DNA of 64,000 nucleotides, taken from Megamerina dolium. Lineage: Eukaryota; Arthropoda; Insecta; Diptera; Megamerinidae. The position numbers were made by a program, and so were the translations under genes. Below the pieces are notes generated by a model. That model was not told the DNA's origin and searched no databases. It saw only the letters and a program-made list of their open reading frames with translations. Positions 23,555 through 36,739 of this stretch are shown piece by piece; position 1 is the stretch's first letter, and each line of letters starts with the position of its first letter. Location of the stretch: the NCBI GenBank assembly GCA_963854835.1, contig OY978525.1, positions 3,863,501-3,927,500 on the forward strand, written 5' to 3'.

Positions 23555-23560
23555 AATAAA
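23555..23560 (+). terminator. Proximal polyadenylation signal of wbl
   Basis: A canonical AATAAA lies 80 bases after the wbl stop codon. A second AATAAA lies at 23706-23711, about 230 bases after the stop, so two 3' UTR lengths are possible. Which one is used cannot be read from the sequence. Confidence 0.5.
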
Positions 23561-23830
23561 TAGGCACTTACAAATGTATGTATATCAATAATGCAATTAA
23601 TGCAATATTTTCGCGTAAAATCAATCAAAAATATTTAATATATATAAGTATATATCTATATCTATATATAATGATGTAGTAAAATTGTAAATTATTATAT
23701 AATTTAATAAAACAAAACAAAAGAAGAACAACATTATTGGTTTATAATCGTATTTCATCAATCACCACCCATGTTAACTAGTTCTGTTAATAACAGTCTA
23801 TGTAAATTCAATGCGCTGTGTATATTTACA

Positions 23831-23960
23831 TAGATAATGTAAATGGATTACACTGTGCGAAAATGTCAATTCAACTCTTTCAGACATGTCACAGATGTCA
23901 CAGTTGACAGAGGATATAACATGATGTGATAGATAATGCAAATAGATTACACTGTGCGGC
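23831..23960 (+). repeat. Short direct repeat downstream of wbl
   Basis: ATAGATAATGTAAATGGATT plus ACACTGTGCG at 23831 recurs with two changes at 23929, 98 bases later. Nothing else identifies the unit. Confidence 0.5.
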
Positions 23961-24172
23961 AAATCTAAACTCAACTCTCATCAATATGGTGATGTTATGT
24001 ATGATAGGCCATCATCTATCATCATTTTCAAAATGTAAATCTTTTCGTATTTTAATTTTTTGCATAAAGAATATATTTTTTCATAGAATTTTACTTTTGA
24101 AGTTTTGTTTTATGACATTTGTTGAAAAAAAAATACATAAAATATTATCGAAAGTTGAGTTAAATGGCTTAA

Positions 24173-24655
24173 TAGCCTAGACAGACGGCAGCCTAATTCC
24201 GTATTAGCGGCTCACTTAATCCGAATAAAATAATAACCTGACAGACGGCAGTATTGCGGATTAACTAAACGGCTGATTGCTGTTTTATTAGGTCTGTCCA
24301 CTTACATTACTATCACTATCAATTTCTGTCATCTATCACTCTCGATATGAGAAAATCTACAAGAAGCACGTGAACTGAAAACTATCAGAAACTTGTAAAT
24401 TGACATTCAACGTTCGTAATTGACAGCTGGATTTATTTGTTCGTCAACACTTTTCATGTTGAAAACTGTTAACAATTGTTGAAAGTTTTTTGTTAGCGAA
24501 CACACCTAATATTTTGTAAAATGGACGGAGAAAAATTCACAATAGACAATTTTCAGCAGTGTTGCCATCGCAAATTGCCCTAATCCCCTTTTATTTTGAG
24601 AATTAATTCGAATTAACTCGGTAATCCGGAATTAGGCTGCCGTCTGTCTAGGCTA
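24173..24655 (+). mobile_element. MITE with long inverted ends, TAA target duplication (copy 1)
   Basis: This 483-bp element starts TAGCCTAGACAGACGGCAGC and ends with its inverse, giving inverted ends of about 35 bases. The flanks are TAA on both sides (24170-24172, 24656-24658). ACAGACGGCAG also occurs as an internal direct repeat at 24241. No coding frame is present. A 3-bp TWA target fits the PIF/Harbinger superfamily, but the family cannot be fixed without a coding relative. Confidence 0.85.
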
Positions 24656-25322
24656 TAAGATGTTAAAAAATCATCGAAAAATTATTCATTTAATTATTTA
24701 TAAAATACTGTATTATATGCATGCATAATCATTTTGAAAATGTACATTTTTACGTACTTTAAGTTAACGTTGAGTTTTTTTCTATGATTTTACTAAAAAC
24801 ATACTGCAAAGTTTCGATATTGGAAATTTTTTGACAAATATGCTTTACAGCTGCACGGAAAATTAGTAAAATTACTACTGAAGTTAGTTTAAATAGATTA
24901 TTATCATTGTGAAAATGTCCATCTTTTGGAATTTTAAATCTTTGAATAAAGCCTTTGAGTTTAGTTATTTGTTTCTAAATTCAAAATTTAGCTTAAATTT
25001 TTTTTTTTCATTTGAAATACAAATTTTGTTTTTTCGTTGTGTTATATTGAAATAATTAAGCGAGATGTATTGGAGATCTCAATTTATTTTAAAGGATAAA
25101 ATTTTACATGCTTTAACCATAAACAAATTTTGAAAAAATGTATAATTTGTTACTAATATGATATGATATTATCACAAAGATATAAAATCAAAATAATATG
25201 GAAATTAAAAATCATTGTGTTTTTTGGCAAATGTCCCATACAAAAATGTTTGAACAATTCAATATATCCATGCCTTGCTATACGACCAGTTTCTATTTGG
25301 CAATTTGCTATAAACACTTTTT

Positions 25323-26955
25323 ATACCCTGCATAATGCAATATGCATGGTATATTCATTTCGGTCAGATGTTTGTGTCCACTTGAAGGAATCTCCGGAGA
25401 TATAGACATAGATATATATTCGTGATCAGCGTCGATTAAATTTTCGATTTAACGATGTCCGTCCGTCCGTCCGTCCGTCTGTCTGTCACCTGGCTGGTTC
25501 GCACGATAACTTGAGTAAATATTGAGGTATTTCGATGAAATTTGGCATAAGTAATCTATGATCCAAGGGTACGGAGGGGATTGATATTGGGCGTGATCGG
25601 TCAATAACCACGCCCACACCAAGCATTTAAAGCGACTAACCTCGAAATTTTCAAAATCTTTAACTTGCTATAACTCACATAATATACGACTTGGGACAAC
25701 AATATTTGCCACATAGACTTATATTATACTACTATATAACCTCACCAAAAGTGGTTGAGCCACGCCTACTTTTTAGCGTAGCTCTCATACAAAGTGTCTG
25801 TACTTCTTTTAAATTGAAACAGCTGTAACTTCGGCAATCTTCTGTCCAGAATAACCATAATTGACACTGAGATTAACATGGTAGTCGGAAATAATATGGC
25901 AGAAAATCAGTGTACCACGCCCACTGCTTTTTGGGTCTCCTATACAAAGTTGCGGAAATTAAAAAAAATGTTACCGGTTATAAGTTGCAAACTATTCAGC
26001 GTAGAATAACGAGATTTAAGGTGTGGATTAGTATTGTACGAGCAACTAGGCTTACAGAAAATGGGCGCACCACGCCCACTCTTTATCGTAGCCCCCATAC
26101 AAATTTTAAATTGAAACAGCTGTAACTTCGGCAATCTTCTGTCTAGAATAACCATAATTGACACTTAAATTAATATCGTAGTCGGCAAAAATCTGGCAGA
26201 AAATCAGTGTGCCACGCCCACTCCTTCATGAGTCTCCCATACAAAGTCAAGGGAATTAAACTAAAACTTTTAAGCTCCATAACTTACAAACCATTTAGCG
26301 TAGGACAACGAGATTTAAGGTATGGAATAGTATTGTACGAGCAACTAGACTCACTTGAAATGGGCGCACCACGCCCACTGTTTATTGTAGCCCCCATACA
26401 AATTTTAAATTTAAACAGCTGTAACTTCGGCAATCTTCTGTCTAAAATAACCATAATTGACACTTAAATTAATATCGTAGTCGGCAAAAATCTGGCAGAA
26501 AATCAGTGTGCCACGCCCACTCCTTCATGAGTCTCCCATACAAAGTCAAGGGAATTAAACTAAAACTTTTAAGCTCCATAACTTACAAACCATTTATCGT
26601 AGGACAACCAAATTTAAGGTGTGGATTGATATTGAAAAATTAATTAAATATACCAGAAAGAGATACGTCACGCCCACTTTTTATATATCTTCCGTATAAA
26701 GTCTCGGATTTATCTTAAACATTAAAACACCCATAACTTACTAATTAATACGCCTAGGTCAACCCATTGCAACCTATGTAGTTTAGTATTATAGGCAGAA
26801 ATTGATCCTCCAAAACTGGTGAGATACGCCTGCTTCTTAATGTAGGTCCTATACAAAGTAGTGGAAAAAAAGGATGGATATACGAGCAAACTTTTTATAT
26901 ATACCTCTACATATGCAGGGTATAATTTGGTCGGCCCCAGCCGACTGTAAGGAGA
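25323..26955 (+). mobile_element. DINE-1-like non-autonomous Helentron, copy 3 (repeat-expanded)
   Basis: At 1633 bp this is the longest copy. It has the same ends (TTTTT at 25318-25322, T6 at 26956-26961), but a single core block with one GTCC tract (25457-25488). Its interior is longer: a unit of about 300 bp is present three times, starting near 25806, 26103 and 26402, the last two nearly identical. It therefore belongs to a different sub-lineage from the copies at 3479 and 7692. Confidence 0.85.
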
Positions 26956-26964
26956 TTTTTTAAC

Positions 26965-29900
26965 TATGTTTCTTAACCACTTTACGGCCCATTATGTTTC
27001 GTTATACGGCACAATTGCAATGTCGTTAGTCCGTTGTAATGAAAAAATGTCAGAAATAGTGTATTCGCTATACGGCTTTTCGTTTTAAGGCCAACTTTTC
27101 TAAGCCGTAAAGCGGATTTGTTTTCATCATAACTTTTGCAACATTTTGATTTAATTTGGTATACACTTTGGAAATTTAAAGTTTTGTAAAACACAAATAT
27201 AAGATGACTCTTAAACGACTGTTAAAAATATGAAATATTTAATAATAGGTTTTGCTGTAGTACTGTGTTATTTTTTTTTATCTATTCATTTTTGCAAATT
27301 TGAAATAAACCCCTAAAGTATAATATGGGTTATTTGGTTTGGTTCATTTTGATTGTTGATACAAAGTAACACAGGGTAATCAGTATTGCAATTAATGTCT
27401 ACAGAGCATTTGCATGCACCCTAAAAGTATGCAAATTTTAATTGTGTATCGTGTGTATAGAAATTTCTGTATACTCTCGTTATGCTCTCTCGTTTAATTG
27501 CTTGAAAAAATAAACCCCATTATGAGAAATATCTATTTATGTAATTGATTGAAATCGATTTACAATGACATTTAATATTTTGCTAATTAGCATAATTTAA
27601 AAACTAAAACAACAACAACAATTGTGACATTTGAAGCACCAAAAGTAGATCTTTGATGTGAATTGTGTGTGGAAAACGTAGAAACGTTGAAAGTTGAACT
27701 ATAAGAGTCAATGGTGAGTGCTATTGTTTTATACAGACCCACTGTGATATCCGACGGACCGAAGTAATCACATCTTTTGAATTTTGAGGGCCTGAATTCG
27801 AATCCATAACCGTTTTTCCACCATCACATTTAGTTTTCTTCATTTTGGTTTGTTTTTTGCCAGTCTTTTTGAGGTTAGAAATAAATTTGATTGTGTTTCA
27901 ACGATCAAATCCATACAATGTGACTACTTTGGTTCGTTGGACATCATAGATTACATCACTTTTGTAGCTATTCAATTGTTTAACATAAAATTTAATAAAA
28001 TCTGTGTTTTTTTTAAGTTCCGAAACAGATATTATACTGTATTAAAATATTGAATATTGAAAGATTTTACTATAAAGTAATTAAGATAAAATGAGGATAA
28101 AAGATAAGAAATCTTTTAAAAACGGATACAAGAAAATTACTTGAAAATCATGAAAATCACATTTGAAAAGTAAACAAAAATTACAACTGCAAAAAAAAAA
28201 AATGCGATACTACAATATACCTAAATAGATATTATGTTTGTATAGGAAATTGCATCCTGTTGTTTTACTAACTAAGTTGAAAATACATTTGTAATATACG
28301 AGTACATTGCAACCCATGCATGCACATATGTTACCAACCAACATTTTGGCGTAATCAAATAAATACAACAACAACAACAATATTAATAACAGAAGGTAGA
28401 AGGAAGTGAGATGAGAGTGTAAGTGCCAAAAGTAAGCAAAAGAAGTCAATTTCATTTTGTGTTGTTGTTGTTGTTGTTGATTATTTTTCCCTTCCACTTT
28501 TTGCGTGCGTGCAGGTTTTTCTTCGTTGTTCATTAACAATTTTCCCATCACTTGATTCGACTGTTACTTATTTGCGCTTGCTACCCCAAGAAATTAATAC
28601 CTGTTTATATAGGAATATTATAGGTACATTAGAGTAGTTCTTAATTAGAGACTTGTGAATTCATTCAAGTTGTAATAAATAAAAATTCAATAAGAACAAT
28701 TTTCTGGATCTGGAACATTTTGAACCCAAGAAAAAAATTCTTACCTTTAGAGATAAACATTAGAAAAAAAAAATCGATGGGGTATACTTTTCAAAACACA
28801 ATCAATACACAATTATCCATAGAGCTAAGGATCACTCTAATGTTCATGTATATACATATATGCTATATGTATGAGTGTTCGTAGGGGTTCACGAGTATTG
28901 TAACATTTTATAGAAAATTTTATGATATCGCAGTTGCAATCAAAAATGCATCATTGTCGTCGCCAATAACAGACTGAAAGAGAGAAAAGCAACAGCAGCT
29001 TCAAGGTAGCAGGTAAAAATTCATTAGTGAATTTATTCCTGCAAGGCAAGTGCAGATCCTTTCTTATGCGATCACCGTCATAAGCATGCGTAACGTGGAT
29101 CGCACGTTTTATTCATTATATGCACACAGGCATACTCATATAAATGACTTTGTAGCGAATGAAATGCATTGTCATTCTTATGGCATATTTTTAATGCATT
29201 ATATTACTGTTGTTGTTGTTGTTGCAGTTGTTGTTATTTTCTTTTATTATTTGAAAAGCGATCAATGCGAATAAATTTTATAGCAACCTGACCATTTTTT
29301 ATATAATTTTCTTATATGATTGTGAGCGTGTGTGTGTGTGTTTGAGTGCGTTTGAGTCTGCGAGTGTCTTTTTGTTAATTTTATGTTTTGTAACCTTTGT
29401 AGTTTGTATTATTTTTTGACTTTTGTATTCATATTTGTATGTTTAGCTTAGTTGATCTCACCTGTTGCTATGTGAACTGCTTTTGGATACTTAAATATGA
29501 ATATTGCAATAATATATACAATAATAAAAACAAAATAATAAAAAAAAAAATTGTTTCCCTTGAAGAATGTTCGATCAATATTTCATACGAAATGAAATTG
29601 TGACACTTTGCACTTTGCTTTCATTTCCAATTCATCCATCGAACCGATTAGATCCATTAATATGCTCCAGAAGTTTACCTATGGCAATAAATGATAGTGC
29701 GGCTTAGTTCCAGCCAAGTAATAATCATCCGAAAGCCTTCAGGGCTTCGTAACTCATATCTTTGAGACAGAGTTCAGTGATCATAGTGTGGCTAAGTTCC
29801 TCTCAAGTAATAATGATGTAGAAGTTACCTCTATTTCCTGTTTTGGCACAGTCCAATAGATGAAGGTGAGGGATATTAGTTACTTTTCGTCTTTGTAGCT

Positions 29901-31015
29901 CGTACCTTTGAAACAATGATCAGTGATCATTCTTACAATAGTTGAAACATTTTTTAGATTTATATCAACCAATCTGCTTGTATTTGATACAGGAAAAATT
30001 TGTTTTTAAGATGCTTTTAGTGTCCGAGGCATTTTAATGTCTGAAATTAATAGCCGCATTTTTATATCGCACCTCAAACCCATTAGACTAAAATTAGTAA
30101 CCATGCCTGCAATTGCTGAAGTTTTTAAAAAATGTACGTCAGCAAGTCTGTTTATAGCGTATATTTAATATCCGAAGAAAAATTAGTAAATTTTTTTTTT
30201 ATGATCTGGCATACAATGAGACTTCACTTGTGTGATCGTATTATCTATTTTTTCAGGTTTCCCAACATTTGAAAATATATAGTATAGATCTTGCTTTTCT
30301 AAATTCTCTGCATCAACTGATGATATCTCTCAATTCACGAAATGACTTCCGTTCAGCAACACCAAGGAAGTTTTAATGAAGTTTTTTCTCTCAGACCATT
30401 CTCAGGCTTTGGTCTATTTTTCTCTCAGCCATATGAAAACATTATGGAAACTCTATCAAATCGAATACAAGCATTTTAATTGTATGAAAGTGAAAATTCT
30501 TCTTCGGAAATGTTACGTGCTCCACAGCCCTTCAATAAAAAGATGTTTGATATATTCAGGCTTCTTTTTAACCTGCAAATATAGCCGAAAAACATTGTAT
30601 TTCATTTTAGATTATAAAGAAAACTGAGAATGATGACAGAAGTTCAATTAGATTCAGATACCAAAATGCATAGAATGAGATATATGTATTGTGGGATTGT
30701 GTAATAAGTTTTGCATTGTATTATTTATTATCACCAATCGTAGCCCGAATTCAAAATTCCACTGACTAAAATAAATCTAAAACTATGCCAAATGTTCTGA
30801 GCTTGTGGTCGGCATCCAAGTTTGTGCGCCCTCTGTTTGTTGACAGACATGATAAGATTTCTTCGAGCAATTTTTTGACTTCTCATTCGACATCTCTACC
30901 TTCAGAGCTTTGTCATAGAGAAGTTTTTGCATGGTCAAATTTAACTATCGGCAATGGTGCTCCCTTTGTCTTCTAATTCTAATTCTAAATTAATACACAG
31001 CTTCTTTCATTAGAA
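26965..31015. other. Spacer with microsatellites, nothing coding recognised
   Basis: The stretch contains GTT runs (28460-28480 and 29210-29236) and the possible dispersed repeat at 27720-27960. I recognise no exon, but small exons of a large gene cannot be excluded by eye. Confidence 0.4.
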
Positions 31016-31019
31016 AAAC

Positions 31020-32165
31020 AAATACAATAAAAAGTGAAACGCAGTGAAAAGAGCTAATAATTTTATTATATATGTCCGCCGCGACTCTTCTTGCATATGG
31101 CCATTCTTCTTCATCACATTTTGGCGGGCTTGATCTTCAACGTAGCTCCAAAGTCTAATAGCCTAGACAGACGGCAGCCTAATTCCGGATTACCGAGTTA
31201 ATTCGAATTAACTCGGGCATTAACTGCAGCTAATCCGCATAAACTCTATGAGTTAATTCTCAAAATAAAAGAGGATTAGGTCAATTTGCGCTGGCAACAC
31301 CGCTAAAAATTGTCTATTGTGAATTTTTCTCGATCCATTTTACAAAAAATTAGGTGTGTTCGCTAACAAAAAACTTTCAACAATTGTTAACAGTTTTCAA
31401 CATGAAAAGCGTTGGCGAACAAATAAATCCAGCTGTCAATTAAGAACTGTGAATGTCAATTTACAAGTTTCTAATAGTTTTCAATTCGCGTATTTCTTGT
31501 AGATTTTCTCATATCGAGAGTGACAGATGACAGAGATTGATAGTGATAGTAATGTAAGTGAGCAGACCTAATAAAACAGCAATCAGCCGTTTAGTTAATC
31601 CGCAATACTGCCGTCTGTCAGGTTATTATTTTATTCGGATTAAGTGCGCCGGTAATCCGGAATTAGGCTGCCGTCTGTCTAGGCTATAATGGTGTTAAGC
31701 CGTACGATCACGGCGGCCATTCAAAGTGTCGTTCATATCCAGCATTCAATCAGTGAATTTAGGTCATTTTCTATCGTCTAAGGGCATCAATTCTTGTGTC
31801 AACATTACCTTATAAGCATGTAGACCAAGATCTTTATTCAAAATATGGTGCAAATTGGTTTGGGATACGCTCAATTCCTGTGATCGTCTTGAAATGGACA
31901 AACAAATGAGTTTTCAGTCACACTTTCAGCTACAGCTGCGATAATTGCAGTCATTACATCACTAACTTGTCCGAGATGTTCGAATTTATCGATTAATTTC
32001 ACTATCGCTGTGCAAAAGGCGATTAACGATGGTCAAAAGCGTTACGAACTTGACAAATCTTATTCGCGATATTTTCACTGTTTTTGTGATGAAGTTTTTT
32101 TTACTATTTCAAAGCGTTGTGCAAGCGTGTATCGATTCATTTCTGAAAATCTATAGTTCTTTTTT
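31020..32165 (-). mobile_element. DUF4817-type transposase relic, split by a MITE
   Basis: Reading the - strand from 32130: MNRYTLAQRFEIVK, then broken pieces LIDKFEHLGQVSDV, IAAVAESVTENS and SQTNLHHILNKDLGLHAYK (in part from another frame). VMLTQELMPLD follows. This matches the N-terminal DUF4817 helix-turn-helix of an insect IS630/Tc1-like transposase family. After the MITE (31159-31686), a C-terminal-like piece TPLDF(..)LWSYVEDQARQNV follows at about 31155-31100. The catalytic centre appears deleted and many stops are present. Confidence 0.5.
31159..31686 (-). mobile_element. MITE with long inverted ends, TAA target duplication (copy 2)
   Basis: This 528-bp copy of the element at 24173 lies in the opposite orientation, again flanked by TAA (31156-31158, 31687-31689). 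It contains a stretch near its left end that the other copy lacks (about 31210-31255). It is inserted into the transposase relic at 31020-32165. Confidence 0.85.
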
Positions 32166-32169
32166 ATCA

Positions 32170-34615
32170 AATGTCAACGAATGACAGTTGAATGTGGACA
32201 CCTGAAAAAGTAATACGAAATTCTGTTTTTTATAGCTTGGATCCCAAGCTCAAAATACCAGTGCACCAAGAATTGTTACAGCTGCAGCATATATGTTATG
32301 TATCTTTTACATACTCGTATATTGTTTATTTGCAATGGCTATCCATAATAAGATTCACTGTGGCGATCTCGGACATGTTCTCATCGATCCAGTGATGCTA
32401 ACACCTGCAACGTTGCATTGAAAGGCAATTTTATTATAATAATATTACAACGTTTTCATCTATAATGCAATAAGAATAATTTTCAAAACAAAATGTAGAA
32501 AATATGATAAAAAAAAAGAAAAAATCACGCTGTGACGATCGCTGATCATTAATACGCATTTGGCATTATTCACGATTTTAGATCATTTTTCACTATTTCA
32601 TTTGGAGCAGCAAAATCGTTTGAAAAGGCAAAATCTAAAAAATGAAAAAGAAAGAAGCAAGCATTAAAATATGAAGGTATATATTGTAGAACTACGCTCG
32701 TATTTTGCTTTTCTACCTAGAATGGTATTGCGCGACCCTTTAACCATGTATGCAAGCGTCCACGTACGTATGTATGTGCATTTGAGTCCATTTGATTCGC
32801 CATCATCGTAACAAGTGTTAGGCTAAATTGATTTTCTATAACCTGCTGGTTACCTATGAAGGCACTTTATGCATTAGGATGGGCTAAAATAGAATGGTGA
32901 AAAAAACGTGATAAATGTTGGACATCAATTTGGACGACTAATTCCCAAATTTTCATTAATTTATGCAAGTATAGATATTCTTATTTGCCAAAATGTGGGG
33001 TCAATAAATGCTTGGAAAAATATGCTCAGAATCAACGGTGGTTTCTTCTTTTACTACAATATTTATGTGCAAAAAATATGACCCGCTCTAATGTACATAT
33101 CTGTGCATATTTAGAAATTTGTTAAAAAAGGGCATTTTAATATAAAGGATTTTCCATGGGATTTCTGTTGTTGTTGTTGTTGTTATTATTATTATTATTA
33201 TTATTGTTGTATGCAAGTATCCCCAAAAGTGAGAAAAAAAGGAATGAAGTCTTTAGAAATCCACATTCAGACATTTTTTCTATTGCATTCTTTTATTATC
33301 ATTTTACATCAAATTTTGATATCAAAATGATTATAAAGAATATCTAAAGAAAATACAAAATGAAAAAATGAAGAAAAAAATTTAATTTGTTTAAATTCGA
33401 TGAAGTCTTTCTATTGTTCTCATTCTATTATTCGCGTCAATGTCTTTTTGACTTTGTTGTTTAGTTGGTTTGTTATTTGGTTGATGTTAGAATTCATATC
33501 TACCATGAATATATGTTTCCACTTGATATTTGGCTAACGATAGTAAATCAAAGGATCTTTTCTGAATTATCTTTTGTTTTCGCTGTCTCGCTATCTTAAT
33601 CTTACCCCTCCACCTTGTTGTCGCTATCACTGATAAAGGATCATATTGTATGTAGACCTTATATTTTTATTGTATTGTATAATGTAATAATGGTTGAATA
33701 TTTTTGACTAATGTTATGTGGTTGGATATTCAAGAAAACCTGTGACAGGTGAACGCACAAGGACAGTGAGTGGTATAAAAATTAGAGGAAGTTTATGAAG
33801 ATCAAGTGGAGCCTCAGCAAAAGATCGTTTCTTCTTCAAGGAACAAATTTTCTTCTTTAATGACATTATCAAAAATATATATTATGGATCCATATTTATT
33901 TGCCTAGAGATCGTACTGGATCCTTCACAATATGTGCCTGCAACTGGCGACAAAGTAGTCATCTTAAAATCCCTACTTTTTCAAACGTCATTTAAAAAGT
34001 CATGTTTGCGCTATTCCACACATTTCGCTTATAAAATTTATGTTTACGCAATTTACGCTTCGTCTTTGAATCACTCATTTGATTACAGCTCGTATTCCAT
34101 TTTCTTTAAGCGCCGAAATTGTCTATTGATTTCAATAAATGCATAAATAAATTTTTATTTGTCAACTCTTTTCATTGTTTCAGTGAAAATTGTTGCTTAC
34201 AGTTCGCTAGAATATTAGTGCAACCGGCCCTGATCACTTTTAGAGTTGATCTTATGTTTGTTGAAGGAGCCACTTCACTAAGGAAAATTCGTTTTATGTC
34301 TGTAAAAGACATACATTACATTACATTACATTATGTGTGTTTTCTGCAGGAGGCCCTGGTTTTTAGAGTTCATTTGTTAGTCAAAGGCTCTGCATTAGTG
34401 CGAGATATGACTAATATTATCGTAAAAGACGGTGACCTCTCATTGTATTCATTCTGTCTTGTCTCAAAGTTAACGAAGAGTGTGTTTTGTGTATTATTAG
34501 ACATTCCCAAAATAGGAAAAAATATTTGAAGTTTCTGAATTCGAATTTGTTTGGCTCGATTAGGTCCCATTTCGTCCTTAACCTCAAAAAATGGATGAAG
34601 CATTCATTAAGACAC
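32170..34615. other. Spacer, nothing coding recognised
   Basis: Only the TTG/TTA microsatellite and a short CATTA run (34312-34332) stand out. Confidence 0.4.
33166..33210. repeat. Compound TTG/TTA microsatellite
   Basis: A run of TTG triplets changes into a run of TTA triplets within 45 bases. Confidence 0.9.
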
Positions 34616-34619
34616 TCAA

Positions 34620-35215
34620 AATCACGCTCAAATATATGGCCAATCCCCATAAAATTTTAGTGCTTAACATTTTTTGTGAACATACTTACCCCCTATATGA
34701 ACCTTTAAGGGGAGCCGCCCCACAAAATTGACTTTTATATATAAATTTTGCTCTTATCACACCTAGACTGCACCTAGAGAGGCGATATGTATGATTAGCT
34801 GCCATTATTTTTGACTGCCTAATATTTTTTGTGAACACACTTACCATATACCTCTATATCTTAGAGGGGCTCCTCTTAAAAATTGGCGTTTTTGATCAAT
34901 TTCGTTGTCACTGCTGCCATATTGGTTGTTGTTGTTGTTGTAGCAGCAAGAATACGGAAATATTTTATTTTGTTCCCGTACAAAGCATTTACGTATTCTG
35001 ATGAGATGAATGCACCTTGGTCGACCACGTGGTCGGATGCTTCCATTCTTGCGAAGCTGCCATATTGGTGTTAGAGGGGTAAAATATATTGCAGATCCCT
35101 ATTAGTTTTGATCACTGAACATTTCTTATAAATATGATTTCTTCCTATCTTAGGAAGGTTGCCATACAAATTGAACTCAAAAGCAATGGCACATTAACGA
35201 ATAAACTCATAGTTG
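34620..35215 (+). repeat. Dispersed monomers of the 155-bp repeat
   Basis: Three diverged units are visible, with AACATTTTTTGTGAACATAC near 34667, TTTTTTGTGAACACACTTAC near 34830 and GAACATTTCTTATAAATATG near 35126, each followed by the linked AGGGG.. and ACAAAATT segments. A GTT/GTA microsatellite (34924-34945) lies inside the middle unit. Confidence 0.65.
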
Positions 35216-35280
35216 CCCAGGAAGTGCCCTTAGACTATTAATTGTTTTGTGGCGATATTTTACTTAAGTATACTTAAACT

Positions 35281-35622
35281 CTGTTGGTGCCGTATCTCAG
35301 TGGTTAGCGAGTTGACCTTCTGATCTATCCGTTGTGGGTGCTATCTCCGGCTAAAATACAATTGTTATATCGAAAAGATTTTTCTTTCAAACGGTATCCA
35401 CTTGTCGGCAAACAATTGGCAATTCTTCCTGCAGTAACAACTTGCCATTAAAGAGCTTCTAAAGGAGCTCTGTGACAGAGCTCAGAAAAAGTGATGTCAC
35501 AAGGGTTCTGCTGTTCAAAACCAGCTAATATAAGTTGGTCCCTTCTAATAATGTCTGAAATTTAGCACGCACAACAGTACTGGAAGAGAAACGCGGGCAA
35601 AGGGCCCTTTGGAGTAGAATGG
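35281..35622 (+). mobile_element. tRNA-derived SINE copy, diverged
   Basis: The head GTGCCGTATCTCAGTGGTTA starts at 35288 and the B-box region is degenerate. The body matches the family through CTGTGACAGAGCTCAGAAAA (35480 region) and GGGTTCTGCTG. The AT-rich tail is missing. Confidence 0.78.
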
Positions 35623-35629
35623 TAATTTC

Positions 35630-36735
35630 CCCCTTCAATCCTTTCTTTATAATTTATAGGACATAATTCATATTAACAAGGATTCTTAAAATTTTGTAAG
35701 CAGACAGTTTCTTAAGAATATGCTATGCTACAAGTATATCCTTAGAAATGGCTATCACTGTTGATCTTTTCATTAAATTTTATTTCCATCGTACCATTAT
35801 TGTGCATATCCTCGTTCTTTTATTCGTATATTCTTTGCGCAACATACTTATACTCATACACTCATGCATATGTACCTGCTATCTCCTATTAAAATAAAAT
35901 GCAACATTAGCAGCACCAAGACCCAGCTGTATTTCTCTCACATAATGGTACAGTAATGGCATATATTTATTCATCTGCATTTTCCCCCCTTTTCAATTAT
36001 GGCAGTTGCATTTTTTTCATTTCGTAATGTCGTTAATATAAATGATTAAGCAAATTCACCTGCTTGATCCACATAAAGAAAAAAAAAAAGAAGAAACAAA
36101 AATGAGAAAAGAAACCAACCTGTTCAATGATGTTGTCATTATTGTTGCATTATTTAAATGCAACAACATGCCAACCCAATATGCTTATCATGATGAAAAG
36201 TCAATGAATGAATAATATAACAATGATATAGATGCTTACGCCTAAATAAAAAATTCTTATGATTATGTTAATAAATATGATGCACATTGTGCTGGGAAAG
36301 AAGCCTACCAATTATTCTTATGAAACTGTCAAAAATGCGAAAAATGATCGATTATTATTTGACAGTTGGATTTTTTATAATTTGTTTTTTTCCAAAGTAT
36401 TTCACAGCAGGTAATTATGCTACAGACGACTCCATTTTTTAATTTAGTAATGAAAAATGATCCTAAAGTCTTTAAGGTAATACAGTAAGAAGTTTTAAAA
36501 TAGTTTTTCCTTAACGCAAATACTTAAAATAGTAAGATTTCTGGTCTCATAAACATACTAGTTCATATTGAGCTCGAATTGTTTTTAGTGGAGGGGTTTG
36601 GGATTGGGCGACAAAACCACGTGGCATCACAATGAGATTTTGCGGGCCCTAGTATGCTCTTCGGAGTGGTAAATTTTTCCTATTTATTGAAATTGAAATT
36701 TTATTGTGAAAAATTTGTTATACATTCCATGTTCA
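35630..36735. other. AT-rich spacer, nothing recognised
   Basis: No gene or repeat is identified between the SINE and the mariner relic. Confidence 0.45.
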
Positions 36736-36739
36736 AGGT

